DNA of 64,000 bases from Marchantia polymorpha subsp. ruderalis (taxonomy: Eukaryota > Streptophyta > Marchantiopsida > Marchantiales > Marchantiaceae): the NCBI GenBank assembly GCA_037833965.1, contig AP031354.1, forward strand, positions 8,348,001 to 8,412,000, in the 5' to 3' direction. Positions within the stretch are counted from its first letter, which is position 1, and each line of letters begins with the position of its first letter. The notes beneath the pieces were generated by a model. That model did no database searches, was not told the origin of the DNA, and saw only the letters and a program-made list of their open reading frames with translations. Positions 32,915 to 43,012 of the stretch are shown in pieces. The position numbers and the translations under genes were made by a program.

Positions 32915-35878
32915 ATGCAGCATAGGACTAGATCGCACAAACCAAACCTGGAGCCAGGACTAGAGAAACCCGTTCGCAGTAGGAAGAAACCTGAGAATAA
33001 GAAAGTCGAGGAAGAAATTAAACTTGAGATATTTCTGAACGTAGACCCTGTTGATGAGTCTTTGTTAGAAGGTGTAGAGATTGTAGAACCTAGTAGTGTG
33101 AAGTCGGTTGAGGAACCTGCCAGCATGGCTGACGATGAAGGGAGAGCAGGACCTCCTCCTTGTCCTCCCATAGACCCACTCGTGAGGCCAAGAGGCCTTC
33201 CTATTCAGGTTCCACAGAATTTGGCAGCTGTGGTCATGCCACCCAATCTGCCTAAGTTCTATGGGACGAAGGATGAGGATCCTTCAAGGCACATGGAAAG
33301 ATATGTTGAGAGGCTAGCCAGCTCTCTGATTACAGATCCGGGGTATTGTTTGGTCTGGTTTCCTACTACCCTGGAAGGTGAGGCGTATGAGTGGTATAGG
33401 GATCATTCTGAAGGTCATTTTGGGGGATGGGACCAGATGCAAAGGGAGTTCTTGAATGAGTTTAGGCCTGAGGTGGGGCAGGGTACTGCATTGAGAGCTT
33501 TGGCATCATTAAAACAGGGAAGGGAAGAGGAAATCTCAGCTTACATTAGAAGATTTGATCTTGTCTGTGCACGTTTTGTGGGTACAATGCTCAATGACGA
33601 TACGCTGAGACAATTTTTTATCCAAGGTTTTTTCAAATCTGGAACCATCCGTGGGGTGCTGGAGAGAAGCCCTCAAACTCTTGCTGAGGCCAAGATGGCT
33701 GCCAGAGAGATAGAGAACATTGACAAGGACTATGATAGATTGTGGAGGAAGGAGGATGAATCCATTCCTCAGTTCATCCCAATTCGTCCAAGAGCAATTG
33801 AAGGAGACTTAGGCAGGCATAGGGGTCAAGCTCCCCATTCTCTCATTGAGTCAATTTCGCAGACCAGAGAACCAACACCTGTTCTAGCATTGCCAGCCCC
33901 TACAGTGGATCCTAACCTGGCAGATGTAGAGAAAAGATTGAATGCCAGTCAGGCAGGTTTTCAGGAAACCATGATGAAACAGATGCAGAGCATCACAGAT
34001 CAGATGGCCTTGATGATCAGGAGTCAACAGCCAGGGCCTCCTCCTCCAGTCGAGTCAGGTAGACATTCATCAAGCCTGTGGTGTGTCCAGTGTGGTCAAT
34101 CCGGGCACTCCAAACAGTTTTGTAGGGTGGTGCAGAACCGTGATAATAGAATGAGCGGTGGCCCACCTATGCAACATCAAAGGGGCCAAGGACCAAATTA
34201 CCAAGGTCAAGGCGGGTACAGAGGGCCTCCTAGGGGTCAGGTTGGTCAGAATGGGGAGAGAAAAGAATTGCATGCTTTTTGTGGTAGGTGGCACTATCCA
34301 GGTCAGTGTTGGTCTGAAGTTGGGGTTAATGGGTGTAGTAACTGTGGAGGTAGTCATCCTTCTGACCAATGTCGGCAGCCAGACAAAGTTATTAGGATGC
34401 CTCAGCCTGCTGTTAGTCCTCACCAGGCGAGAGAAAATATGAGGGGTGCAAGACCACAGAATGAGCATTCTAACAATCTTAGACCCCCTAACTTGTATTA
34501 TGATCATGAGAACAGCAAGCAGACATTCAATCCACCTGTTGGACTGCAGACTGTGAACAGATATATTCCTATCCAGAGTGAACCACGAGATGAACCTCGT
34601 AGTGACAGCAGAAAACAGGTTTCATTTGCAGATCCATGTTCTTCAAACTCTCAAGATGCTAGATTTGCAAATGGCGATGATGGGGATGTCCAGCGTAGTA
34701 GTTCTGATCTTGGTAAGGGGATAGTCGAACTGGAGCAAAATCAGTGGCCTCCACATGCTAACCTGATTACTTATAAGTTGAAAAATTCGGATGATGTGAT
34801 TATGCATGAAGCTCCGGCCCTTACTGTCACCACCAGAGCTATGCATCGCAAGATGCAGACTGAGAAAAATGAGGATGAGCAAGGAGAGACTTCATCGGAG
34901 GAGCCTCCTCATCTCTCTGATCTTGAGAGAGTGGCGAGGAGAGCAAGGAGGATTACAAGGGCAGAGGAGAAAAGAGGTGAGGTTCTGCATGATGCAGAAG
35001 TGCCACCTGTCACGCAAGATTCAGAAAGCAATGAACCAAGAGAGTGGGAAGGACCGGGGATACCCATGAAAGAGTGGGAGGACATGAGATGTCAGAAAAG
35101 GAGAGAGTCGAAGAAGTACAATTTGTGGTCAGATCTGAGTTCGCTGAAGGCAGATATTACTTTCGGGCAGCTGTTGGAAATATCTCCCATTGCTCGTAAG
35201 ACTTTGAAGGAGGGCATTCCAGTGCATAGAAGGAGTGGAAAGACGAAGACTCGAGTCGCTGCTAGAGTTCATTTGCAAAAAGGAAGTCAAGATGTCAAAC
35301 CTGTGGAGATAGAGGTGGTAGTGGTAGACAAGGTGATTCCCAATGTATTAGTTGATGGGGGTAGTGGTTTGAACATCCTACCTGAACACACCATGAGAAG
35401 GTTAGGTTTGAATCTGACAGGCCCCTCACCTTTCATTATCAATATGGCCAATCAGACTTCGGCTGTACCAGTGGGGATGATTAAAGATTGCCGTTTGTCC
35501 ACTGGTGGTGAGGAGTACATTGTCACATTTCATGTCATTAAGATGCATTCGAACAGGGACACTTTCCCTATTCTATTGGGCAGACCTTGGTTGAGAATGG
35601 CTAATGCCATTGTGGATTGGGGAGGACTGAAGCCATCAATCACATATGGTCCTCAGGATAACAGAGTCAAGGTGTCAATAGGGTCCTTAGGTGGAAGGGT
35701 GAGAGAGGATCCTGAGTTATCGTCAGGGAAGGAAGAAGAGAAAAACGAGGCCGAGGGTGAAGACACTTTAGTGGGAGTGGTTCAGTCGAATGGCAGAAAA
35801 AATAGATTAGATGTAGGGTCAGGCAGCTTAGGACCTAGTTTTTACAGCAGAAGCGATGATGGAGAGTTTTCTCAGTAA
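32915..35878 (+). CDS. Element B Gag-protease polyprotein
   Basis: 987 residues from the ATG at 32915 to TAA at 35876-35878. Residues about 110-260 form the retrotransposon Gag core (WFPTTLEGEAYEWYR, then SLKQGREEEISAYIRRF). A CCHC knuckle CVQCGQSGHSKQFC is near residue 389, and a second, shorter CX2CX3HX4C finger (CSNCGGSHPSDQC) near 474. The aspartic protease core VLVDGGSGLNILPEH is near 809, followed by ILLGRPWL. Gag would form the particle and the protease would mature it. It is followed directly, in the same frame, by the RT part, so the TAA is either a damaging mutation or a read-through stop. Codons look undamaged otherwise. Confidence 0.92.
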   Translation: MQHRTRSHKPNLEPGLEKPVRSRKKPENKKVEEEIKLEIFLNVDPVDESLLEGVEIVEPSSVKSVEEPASMADDEGRAGPPPCPPIDPLVRPRGLPIQVPQNLAAVVMPPNLPKFYGTKDEDPSRHMERYVERLASSLITDPGYCLVWFPTTLEGEAYEWYRDHSEGHFGGWDQMQREFLNEFRPEVGQGTALRALASLKQGREEEISAYIRRFDLVCARFVGTMLNDDTLRQFFIQGFFKSGTIRGVLERSPQTLAEAKMAAREIENIDKDYDRLWRKEDESIPQFIPIRPRAIEGDLGRHRGQAPHSLIESISQTREPTPVLALPAPTVDPNLADVEKRLNASQAGFQETMMKQMQSITDQMALMIRSQQPGPPPPVESGRHSSSLWCVQCGQSGHSKQFCRVVQNRDNRMSGGPPMQHQRGQGPNYQGQGGYRGPPRGQVGQNGERKELHAFCGRWHYPGQCWSEVGVNGCSNCGGSHPSDQCRQPDKVIRMPQPAVSPHQARENMRGARPQNEHSNNLRPPNLYYDHENSKQTFNPPVGLQTVNRYIPIQSEPRDEPRSDSRKQVSFADPCSSNSQDARFANGDDGDVQRSSSDLGKGIVELEQNQWPPHANLITYKLKNSDDVIMHEAPALTVTTRAMHRKMQTEKNEDEQGETSSEEPPHLSDLERVARRARRITRAEEKRGEVLHDAEVPPVTQDSESNEPREWEGPGIPMKEWEDMRCQKRRESKKYNLWSDLSSLKADITFGQLLEISPIARKTLKEGIPVHRRSGKTKTRVAARVHLQKGSQDVKPVEIEVVVVDKVIPNVLVDGGSGLNILPEHTMRRLGLNLTGPSPFIINMANQTSAVPVGMIKDCRLSTGGEEYIVTFHVIKMHSNRDTFPILLGRPWLRMANAIVDWGGLKPSITYGPQDNRVKVSIGSLGGRVREDPELSSGKEEEKNEAEGEDTLVGVVQSNGRKNRLDVGSGSLGPSFYSRSDDGEFSQ

Positions 35879-37336
35879 TTGAGAGATTATCCTGAGTCAG
35901 GTTGTGACGCCATGATGATTTCTCATCACAAAATTTTCGAGAAGGAGGTGATCAGTTCACAAAGAGAAGAATATCAGTTGCTAGAACCATGTGAGGTTCT
36001 TATGGAGGAAGAGTGGATACATGGAGGTCTCACTCCATGGTTGGACGAGTTGGATGTTACTGAGGTGGGGTTGGTGCAGGTTGATGGAACTCAAGAGGAG
36101 GAGAATACTCTTCAACCTGCGAAGTTGGAGGAACCCTTGCATTTCAAGACTACATCAACCGGAATATTAGTGGGCCAAGACGTCAGGGACTATCCTCAGG
36201 TCCCTCCAGATTGGTATCGGAGCTCAGAGGAACAAACTCATGTGGCAGAGGAAGACTGGAAATACGTGGAGGTGTCCATCAGAGGAGGAGAGCTGAAGCA
36301 AATGAAGATGGGTTCTAAGCTAGGAGAGGATGAGATACGGAAGTACGGTGAGTTGGTGGACGAATTCAGTGATACCTTTGCTTGGTCGTATGATGAGTTG
36401 AAGGGAGTGCCTCGTGAAATGGTGGAGCATCGGATTTCGCTGGTCCCTGGAGCTAAGCCTATTAGACAGAAGGAGAGAAGGATGAACCCACAGTTACAGT
36501 TGTTAGTTCGAGCAGAATTGGAGAGATTACTCAAAGCTGGATTCATTAAGCCTGTAGAGATCATGGATTGGGTTTCTCCTATGGTTTTGGTCAAGAAGAA
36601 GAACGGGAAACTTAGAGTGTGTGTGGATTATAGGAAGCTGAATGCCTGTACTGAGAAGGATCACTTTCCTTTACCTTTTATCACGCTGCTTTTGGAGGAA
36701 GTTGGAGGTCATGCGAGGTACACGTTCATGGATGGATATGCTGGCTACAATCAGATTTCCATAGCTGTGCAGGATGTTCATAAGACAGCCTTCACAACTC
36801 CGTGGGGAACTTTTGTATGGGTTGTTATGCCTTTCGGATTGTGCAATGCACCAGCCACATTCCAAAGGTTGGTGATGTATATTTTCACGGATCTGTTATA
36901 CAAGTCTATGACAGTTTTTGTGGACGATTTTAGCACTCAGTCAAGTGCTAGTGAGCATCTGCAGTGTGTTAGAGAAGCTCTCATTAGATGTAGAAGAATG
37001 CAGCTAGCTCTGAATCCTGAGAAGACCTTCCTAGGTGTTCAGAGAGGAGTTCTTTTGGGTTATGTTGTGAGTGAGAAGGGAAGAGAACCGGATCCTGATA
37101 AGATTGCAGTCATTGAAGGATTGGCAACTCCCACGAATGCCAAGGGTGTAGCCAAGTTATTGGGACATGTAGGGTGGTATAGAGAGTTGATTCCTGATTT
37201 TGCCAAGATTGTAGTGCCTATTACTCAATTGTTAAGGAAGGAGAACAGGTTTGAGTGGACAGATGCTTGTGAAGAAGCTTTTGAAGAGTTGAAGTCCAGG
37301 TTGAGTACTTATCCGGTGTTGAGGCCTCCTGACTAG
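35879..37336 (+). CDS. Element B reverse transcriptase segment
   Basis: An open segment of 485 codons between the TAA at 35876-35878 and the TAG at 37334-37336, same frame as Gag-PR. It begins with no ATG, so independent translation is unlikely. It contains the RT fingers and palm (LRVCVDYRKLNACTEKD, FMDGYAGYNQI, VMPFGLCNAPATFQR) and the catalytic FVDD box, intact. The thumb-connection region follows (LLGHVGWYRELIPDFA), then the start of RNase H (FEWTDACEEAFEELK). The terminal TAG falls where related elements usually have a tryptophan after PPD. Confidence 0.9.
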   Translation: MRDYPESGCDAMMISHHKIFEKEVISSQREEYQLLEPCEVLMEEEWIHGGLTPWLDELDVTEVGLVQVDGTQEEENTLQPAKLEEPLHFKTTSTGILVGQDVRDYPQVPPDWYRSSEEQTHVAEEDWKYVEVSIRGGELKQMKMGSKLGEDEIRKYGELVDEFSDTFAWSYDELKGVPREMVEHRISLVPGAKPIRQKERRMNPQLQLLVRAELERLLKAGFIKPVEIMDWVSPMVLVKKKNGKLRVCVDYRKLNACTEKDHFPLPFITLLLEEVGGHARYTFMDGYAGYNQISIAVQDVHKTAFTTPWGTFVWVVMPFGLCNAPATFQRLVMYIFTDLLYKSMTVFVDDFSTQSSASEHLQCVREALIRCRRMQLALNPEKTFLGVQRGVLLGYVVSEKGREPDPDKIAVIEGLATPTNAKGVAKLLGHVGWYRELIPDFAKIVVPITQLLRKENRFEWTDACEEAFEELKSRLSTYPVLRPPD

Positions 37337-37339
37337 AGC

Positions 37340-39037
37340 ATGCCTTTTCACGTTTTCTGTGATGCAAGTAGTGTAGCAGTGGGTAGTGCCTTGTGTCAGT
37401 CTACAGGGGAGAAAGGGAAGGACCTGCCAATCGCTTATGCCAGTAGGCAGTTGAATCCAGCGGAGAGGAACTATTCTACGACCGAGAGGGAGTGCTTGGC
37501 CATGGTTTTTTCAGTCAAGAAGTTTAGACATTATTTGATCTGTAATCCAGTCGTTTTTTTTGTTGATCATATGGCAATCAAATATCTAGTGAACAAGGCG
37601 GAGCTTAGTGGAAGATTGGCCAGGTGGGTTTTATTGCTGGAGGAATTTGACTACACTGTGGAGTATAAACCTGGTCGCATGCACTTGCAGGCCGATCATC
37701 TATCTAGGTTGTCGGAGGATGTAGGGACCAGTCCATTAGATGATAGACTGATAGATGATAGTCTTTTTGTAGTAACAGCTCAGCCAGAGTGGTACGCTGG
37801 AATAGTAGAGTTTTTGACAACTCAGCAGTTGTCAGGTGATTGGACTAAGGAGGAAAGGAGGAAGGTGAGAGTCAACAGTAGACATTTTGCAGTGATTGGT
37901 CACAGATTGTTTAGAAGGGGAGCTGATGGCGTTCTGAGAAGGTGTGTGTCAGAAGTGGAGGTTCCCGCAATTTTAGAGGCTTGCCACGACAGTGCTTGTG
38001 GAGGACATTTTTCTGGCCAACTTACAGGTCAGAAAATACTTAGAGCGGGATACTTCTGGCCTAGGTTGTTTAGGGACTCTCATGAATATGTGAAGCGCTG
38101 TGATGCCTGTCAGAGGTATGCTAGGAATGACCTCCGAATGGAGATGCCTCTACACGTTTCATTGCCACTTGTACCTTTTGAAAAATGGGGAATTGATTAT
38201 ATCGGTGAGATTCATCCTCATTCGTCAAGAGGCATGGCTTACATCATAGTTGCGACAGAATACTTGACAAAGTGGGCAGAAGCAAAAGCGGTGAAGACGA
38301 ATACGGCTGCTCATGCTGCCACATTCATGTACGAAAACATCATTTCAAGGTTTGGATGTCCCAAGATTCTGGTTAGTGATAGGGGCAGGCACTTCTTGAA
38401 TGAGATGTTTCAAGAATTAACAGATAGGTTTGAGATAGATCACAGAAAAACGACTCCTTATCATCCGCAGACAAATGATCAGACAGAGCGAGTCAATGGG
38501 ACTCTGGTGAGCATTCTTCGCAAAACGGTGGTTGACTCAAAAAGGGATTGGGACACCAAGCTGACAGCAGCATTGTGGGCTTATCGGACAACTTTCAAGG
38601 TGACGACCCAGGCAACGCCGTTTTCGTTAGTGTATGGATTGGAAGCCACTCTTCCCATCGACTTCGAGGTGGAATCACTCCGAGTTGCAGTGCAGTCACG
38701 GCTTACAAACAGTCAGTCATTAAGGAATAGGCTAACGACATTAGAAGAGCTTGATGAGAGGAGAAGAATGAGTGCTCAACATATTGAGGCCATTCAACGG
38801 AGGAGAAAAATCACCTTTGACAAGAAGCATAAGAAAAGGACGCTGAGGCCAGGTATGATGGTGATGCTCCAGGATGGTAGGAAGCTTGAGTTCCCAGGAA
38901 AGTTTGATGCAGTATGGTTAGGGCCTTATCTGATTCGTGAGGTATTTCCAAACAACTCAGTGCAGTTGGAAACGTTGAATGGAGAAGTTTTCCCCACACG
39001 CATAGCGGGAAGTAGATGCAAACAGTACCGGATTTGA
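37340..39037 (+). CDS. Element B RNase H-integrase segment
   Basis: 565 codons, same frame as the preceding two segments, to TGA at 39035-39037. The ATG at 37340 lies two codons after the TAG and is probably not a native start. RNase H: FCDASSVAVGSALCQ, TTERECLAM, FVDHMAIKYL, LQADHLSRL. Integrase: the HHCC finger (ACGGHFSGQ and CDACQRYAR), a DDE core (GIDYIGEI, LVSDRGRHF, QTERVNGTL, all three acidic residues present) and a C-terminal WLGPYLIREVFPNNSV module. There is no chromodomain. Confidence 0.92.
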   Translation: MPFHVFCDASSVAVGSALCQSTGEKGKDLPIAYASRQLNPAERNYSTTERECLAMVFSVKKFRHYLICNPVVFFVDHMAIKYLVNKAELSGRLARWVLLLEEFDYTVEYKPGRMHLQADHLSRLSEDVGTSPLDDRLIDDSLFVVTAQPEWYAGIVEFLTTQQLSGDWTKEERRKVRVNSRHFAVIGHRLFRRGADGVLRRCVSEVEVPAILEACHDSACGGHFSGQLTGQKILRAGYFWPRLFRDSHEYVKRCDACQRYARNDLRMEMPLHVSLPLVPFEKWGIDYIGEIHPHSSRGMAYIIVATEYLTKWAEAKAVKTNTAAHAATFMYENIISRFGCPKILVSDRGRHFLNEMFQELTDRFEIDHRKTTPYHPQTNDQTERVNGTLVSILRKTVVDSKRDWDTKLTAALWAYRTTFKVTTQATPFSLVYGLEATLPIDFEVESLRVAVQSRLTNSQSLRNRLTTLEELDERRRMSAQHIEAIQRRRKITFDKKHKKRTLRPGMMVMLQDGRKLEFPGKFDAVWLGPYLIREVFPNNSVQLETLNGEVFPTRIAGSRCKQYRI

Positions 39038-39095
39038 AGCTGTCTAGCCTGCAGAGCTAGAGATTCTGGGATCTTCCCCTGATGGTCGCCAATGA

Positions 39096-41552
39096 TGTGA
39101 GCACAAAACTGTGCTCACATGTCTTTTTACCCTTATGAGAGTTAAAAGTTGGGATTTAAGCTCTTGCAAAATTATGCTTGGGGTTTTCTGAAAGTTTCTG
39201 CAAGATTAGGAGTTGGTGTGATGGTTAGGGGGCAAGAGGTGCGGAAGGAGGCCTTTGGGGCAAGGTCTTCGGCGAAGTGCCTTCGGTGAAATCCCTTCGG
39301 GGAAAGGCCTTCGGCGAAGGAGTGAAACTCTCATAACGTTCTCAATGTGTGACGCCTTGACTCAATTAGGGTCTCGTTGGAAAGAGCTCGCGACGCTCGT
39401 TTCAACGAGCCCAAGAACTTGTGAAACGGATGAGAGGTCACTGAGTTATGAGTGGCGGAAGTTTCTGATATAGAGGGGCCTTCGGCCTGTGCACGGGCGA
39501 GCCTCGCAGGGCGGACGAGCCTCGACGGACGGACACCTGCGCACGGACGCGGACGCTCATAACTTTCTCAATTCTTAGCGGTTTGACTTGATTCGGGTCT
39601 CGTTGGAAAGAACTCGACGAGCTGGTTCCAACGATACCAAGATCTCTTGAAACGGATGAGGCATCACCGAGTTAGGAGCGGCGGAAGTTTCTGATATGGA
39701 GGGCCTTCGGCGCTAACATTTAGAGGGGCCTTCGGCGTTAACAGTTAGAGGGGCGGCTGACGACGCGGACGCCTGTGCACAGGCGGGTTGCAAGTAGGCG
39801 GCCTGTGCACAGGCAGGCCTTCGGCGGAAGGGTAAAATCGACATAGTGTTTTCAATTCTGAATGGTTTGCGGTGATTAGGGTCTCGTTAGAAAGAGCTCG
39901 CGACGCTCGTTCCAACGAGCCCAAGAACGCCTGGAACGGATGGGAATTTAGGGAGTTATGACTTTTGGAAAATCCGCCTTCGGCCCTAGATGTTCGCCTT
40001 CGGGGTTACGCTTCCGGGAATTCCGCCTTCGGAGGTAGAGAGTTCAACTTTTGTCCGATGCGCGGACGGACGCCTTGGGCGGTTGCAGGCCTTCGGCGGA
40101 AGAGTAAAACAGTGATAACCTTCTCAATTCTTATTCGTTTGACTTGGTTAGGGGCTCGTTGGAAAGAGCACAACACGCTCGTTCCAACGAGCCCAAGAAC
40201 GTTGCAAACGAAGCAGGGATCCGTGAGTTATGGGCGTCGGGGTGACTGTTAGAGATTGACAAGGTGTGGAAGTGCGTCTTTGGCGGTTGGACGCATTCGG
40301 CGGTGCGCGGAAGGAGATTTCCTCCGGCGAGGATCGGGTGGTCATGAATGTAGAATGTTCAGGTGTGGCAGTGGCGGCGGCGTGAAGTCAAGTTGGTGTG
40401 GCAGAGACGGCGGGGCATAAAGTCGCGCATGGGAAGTAGGTGTGACCCATCATTGCGGTGGGGCATTCAGGCGGGCTGTGGTGTGTTCGGCCTGGAAGCT
40501 GAGACCTGGTGGGGAGTTTGGCCTTGGGGCGGAGAGCTGGAGTGTACCAGTGTACCAGTGTGCGCGAGCTGGATCGTGTGGTGTGCCATTGTGTGGAGAC
40601 GCTGGTGGAATCGGTAGGAGGATAGAGTGTGGAGAGTTCGAAGGAAGAGGAAGCAAACTCTCGTGGGTGGAGAGTTGTATCTGAGTGTGAAATTAGATCG
40701 GGATCCGAGATTGAAGTGTAATCTGTGAGTGGGATCTGAAATTGAAGTGACATCTGTGAGTGGAAGACCTGAGAATGGGATCTGAGATTGAAGTGTAATC
40801 TGTGAGTGGGATCCGAGATTGAAGTGTAATCTGTGAGTGGGATCTGAAATTGAAATGACATCTGTGAGTGGAAGACCTGAGAATGGGATCTGAGATTGAA
40901 GTGTAATCTGTGAGTGGGAGCTGAGATTGAAGTGTAATCTATGAGTGGGAGCTGAGATTGAAGTGACATCTGTGAGTGGAAGACCTGAGAATGGGATCTG
41001 AGATTGAAGTGTAATCTGTGAGTGGGATCTGAAATTGAAGTGACATCTGTGAGTGGAAGACCTGAGAATGGGATCTGAGATTGAAGTGTAATCTATGAGT
41101 GGGAGATGAGATTGAAGTGTAATCTGTGAGTGGGATCTGAGATTGAAGTGTAATCTGTGAGTGGGAGCTGAGAGTGAAGCGAAATCTGAGACTGAAATCT
41201 GACAGTCGGGATCTGAATTTGAAACTGAAAAGGGAGAGTGGAATCTGAGTAGGAATTGGTAGTGGAACTCGGAGCTAGGATAGACCACAGCGGCTGTGGT
41301 ATTGAGAAAGTTACCCAGAGTTGGGTTAGATCTTTATGTAACAAAGAGCTTGTCTGCTGCTCTTGTGGAGATAGCAGACAGCAAGTTATTATTTTCAATT
41401 CTGGATAAATTGCCTGTGAAAGAGCAAGTGTTATGATCTCATTGTCTTGAATACACTTTGACCACATGGTTGAGATCAGAGAAGTTAGATTATGGGAGCT
41501 CGAACCCCTACCTGGACTACAAACGCTGAAGGGTGGGGAGTTTAGGCTCACA
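39096..41552 (+). repeat. Element B 3' LTR (2457 bp)
   Basis: Near-identical partner of 30423-32878; differences I see are one extra A in the terminal hairpin loop and about eight substitutions. It carries the same four hairpin units and the 31-bp array (40700-41193). No clear polypurine tract precedes it; the bases before 39096 read GATGGTCGCCAATGA. Confidence 0.95.
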
Positions 41553-42402
41553 GTTTCCCAACTCCATTGGTGTTGGACGAGATGGATCTCTAAAATTGCT
41601 CACTGGTTCACCGTGTGTGACACCAAAAGCACCCAAAATTCGTTGAGCAATTGCGATTGCTTCATTCATAGTAGATGGATTGCTTACCATCACCTCCTTT
41701 CGAATTCGATCTTTCAAGCCTCGTTTGAACACGTCCAAGGCTTTAGCTTCACTCATATCCATGATAGATACTTGAAGATCACGAAATTCTTCAATGTACT
41801 CATGAATACCTCCTTTCTGCTTCAGATCCCACAACTTCATTCTTGCAGTTTGAAGAGAATCCACCGCTTGAAAATTTTGCAGAAGTATTTCCTGCATTCC
41901 ACTCCACGAAATGGTGGCACCTCGTTCTGAAAGCATTCTCTCCCATGTTGTGTACCATGTGAGAGCCTTATCCGTAAGATAAGATCTCATGAACATTCCT
42001 GCAATATAATAAGAAACATGAAAATGGGATAAATGAATATTCATCCTCATAATCCATTCCTCTAACACTCCCATTGCTCTACTTCCTTTGTAAGCTTCCA
42101 CCTTACAGGATTTTCCCATTCGAAGCAAAAGATTTGCTTGATCTTAAATCTCTTGAAGACGTCTCCTATTTGCCTCTGCTGTATCAATAGGAGTTGGTTC
42201 TGGCTGAACTTGGAAAGCTTGAACTTGAGGTTCAACTTCCATCTCTCCAACTCTCTCTCTCTACTTTCTCACTCTCTAATGCAAAGATTTTATCTTCCAT
42301 GGCTTGCTGCTTGGTATGCCCATCTACTATCGCTTTTCTCAACTCCTTCATCTCCGCCATGATTGCATTGAGAACCTAACCCATATCAATTGATGTTCCC
42401 AT
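41553..42402 (-). pseudogene. Element A gag, N-terminal part
   Basis: Starts at the ATG 42400-42402 on the minus strand, with an early TAG (8 codons in), then a helical stretch, an in-frame TAA near 42145, and the Gag core (ALTWYTTWERMLSERG, LLQNFQAVD, EEFRDLQVSIMDMSEAKAL). The frame runs into the element B insertion at 41557 and resumes at 30422. The start is placed by the first ATG after the primer-site leader. Two stops confirm it is dead. Confidence 0.85.
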
Positions 42403-42998
42403 GCTTTCTCACACTCCCTCTAATACAAAGTGAGTATAATCACTATGTGACCTCTCAACAAAGGAGTCACAAAAGGTGCAGGTGACTATATCACAGCTCT
42501 ATAGTAATCCTCTCCATAATTCCTCACAAGAAAATCTCTCCATATCCTCTTCTGTCTATATACTGTTATAATCTCTACATAAGTGCTGAATCGAATCGGG
42601 ACAAGTGGTTCGCGATTCAAATCCATGAAACAATCAGTATAGAATGTATATAGTACAATCCCAAGTCTCTCCATAAGTAACTATTGGAAGAATCAGTGGC
42701 ACTCTTGACTCCACTCTAGTCATAAAATCTGCACCCCAACAAGCCACAAGGTACATCCGAAAATGATGTTTCTCCATGCAACGAAGGTGAATATCGAATA
42801 GGTTAGGAATTGGCTAGTGCGGTACTGGATTCCTATCAATCCCGTCCATATCTGCAAAAACACAATTTCCCCCTTCCACCTCCTCTACATGCAGATGAAT
42901 GACCTCTGCCAGCCTCTGTACACTCTCAAGACTACACTCCATCATCACTCACTTGCTATTCCATGAGGGGTAATCAACACTCAAGGAAAGAGCAAGGT
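42403..42998 (-). other. Element A untranslated leader
   Basis: About 600 bp between the primer-binding site and gag; no open frame of note. It would hold packaging signals in a live copy. Confidence 0.6.
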
Positions 42999-43011
42999 GG
43001 CTCTGATACCA
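42999..43011 (-). other. Element A primer-binding site (tRNA-iMet)
   Basis: Minus-strand TGGTATCAGAGCC, 1 bp from the 5' LTR, matches the complement of the 3' end of plant initiator methionine tRNA, the usual primer for chromoviruses. Confidence 0.92.
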
Positions 43012-43012
43012 T

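Larger units (their letters stand above)
30423..41552 (+). mobile_element. Ty3/Gypsy element B (non-chromovirus), young, nested in A
   Basis: 11,130 bp with 2456/2457-bp LTRs (30423-32878, 39096-41552), a 6217-bp interior and perfect TSD GTTTC. The LTRs have a 7-bp terminal inverted repeat TGTGAGC/GCTCACA and differ at only about nine positions by hand count, so insertion is recent. The interior encodes Gag-PR, RT and RH-IN in a single frame broken by two stop codons. The integrase tail (GPYLIREVFPNNSVQLE) lacks a chromodomain, and the protease reads VDGGSGLNIL. Both point to the non-chromoviral branch of plant Gypsy elements (Tat/Athila-like or its early-plant relatives). It interrupts gag of element A. 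Confidence 0.95.

Noticed and set aside
32419-33171. 250-codon minus ORF spanning the LTR/gag junction
   Set aside because: Antisense to the array and to gag; low-complexity S/T-rich translation.
34070-34507. 145-codon minus ORF inside element B gag
   Set aside because: Antisense shadow of the zinc-knuckle region.
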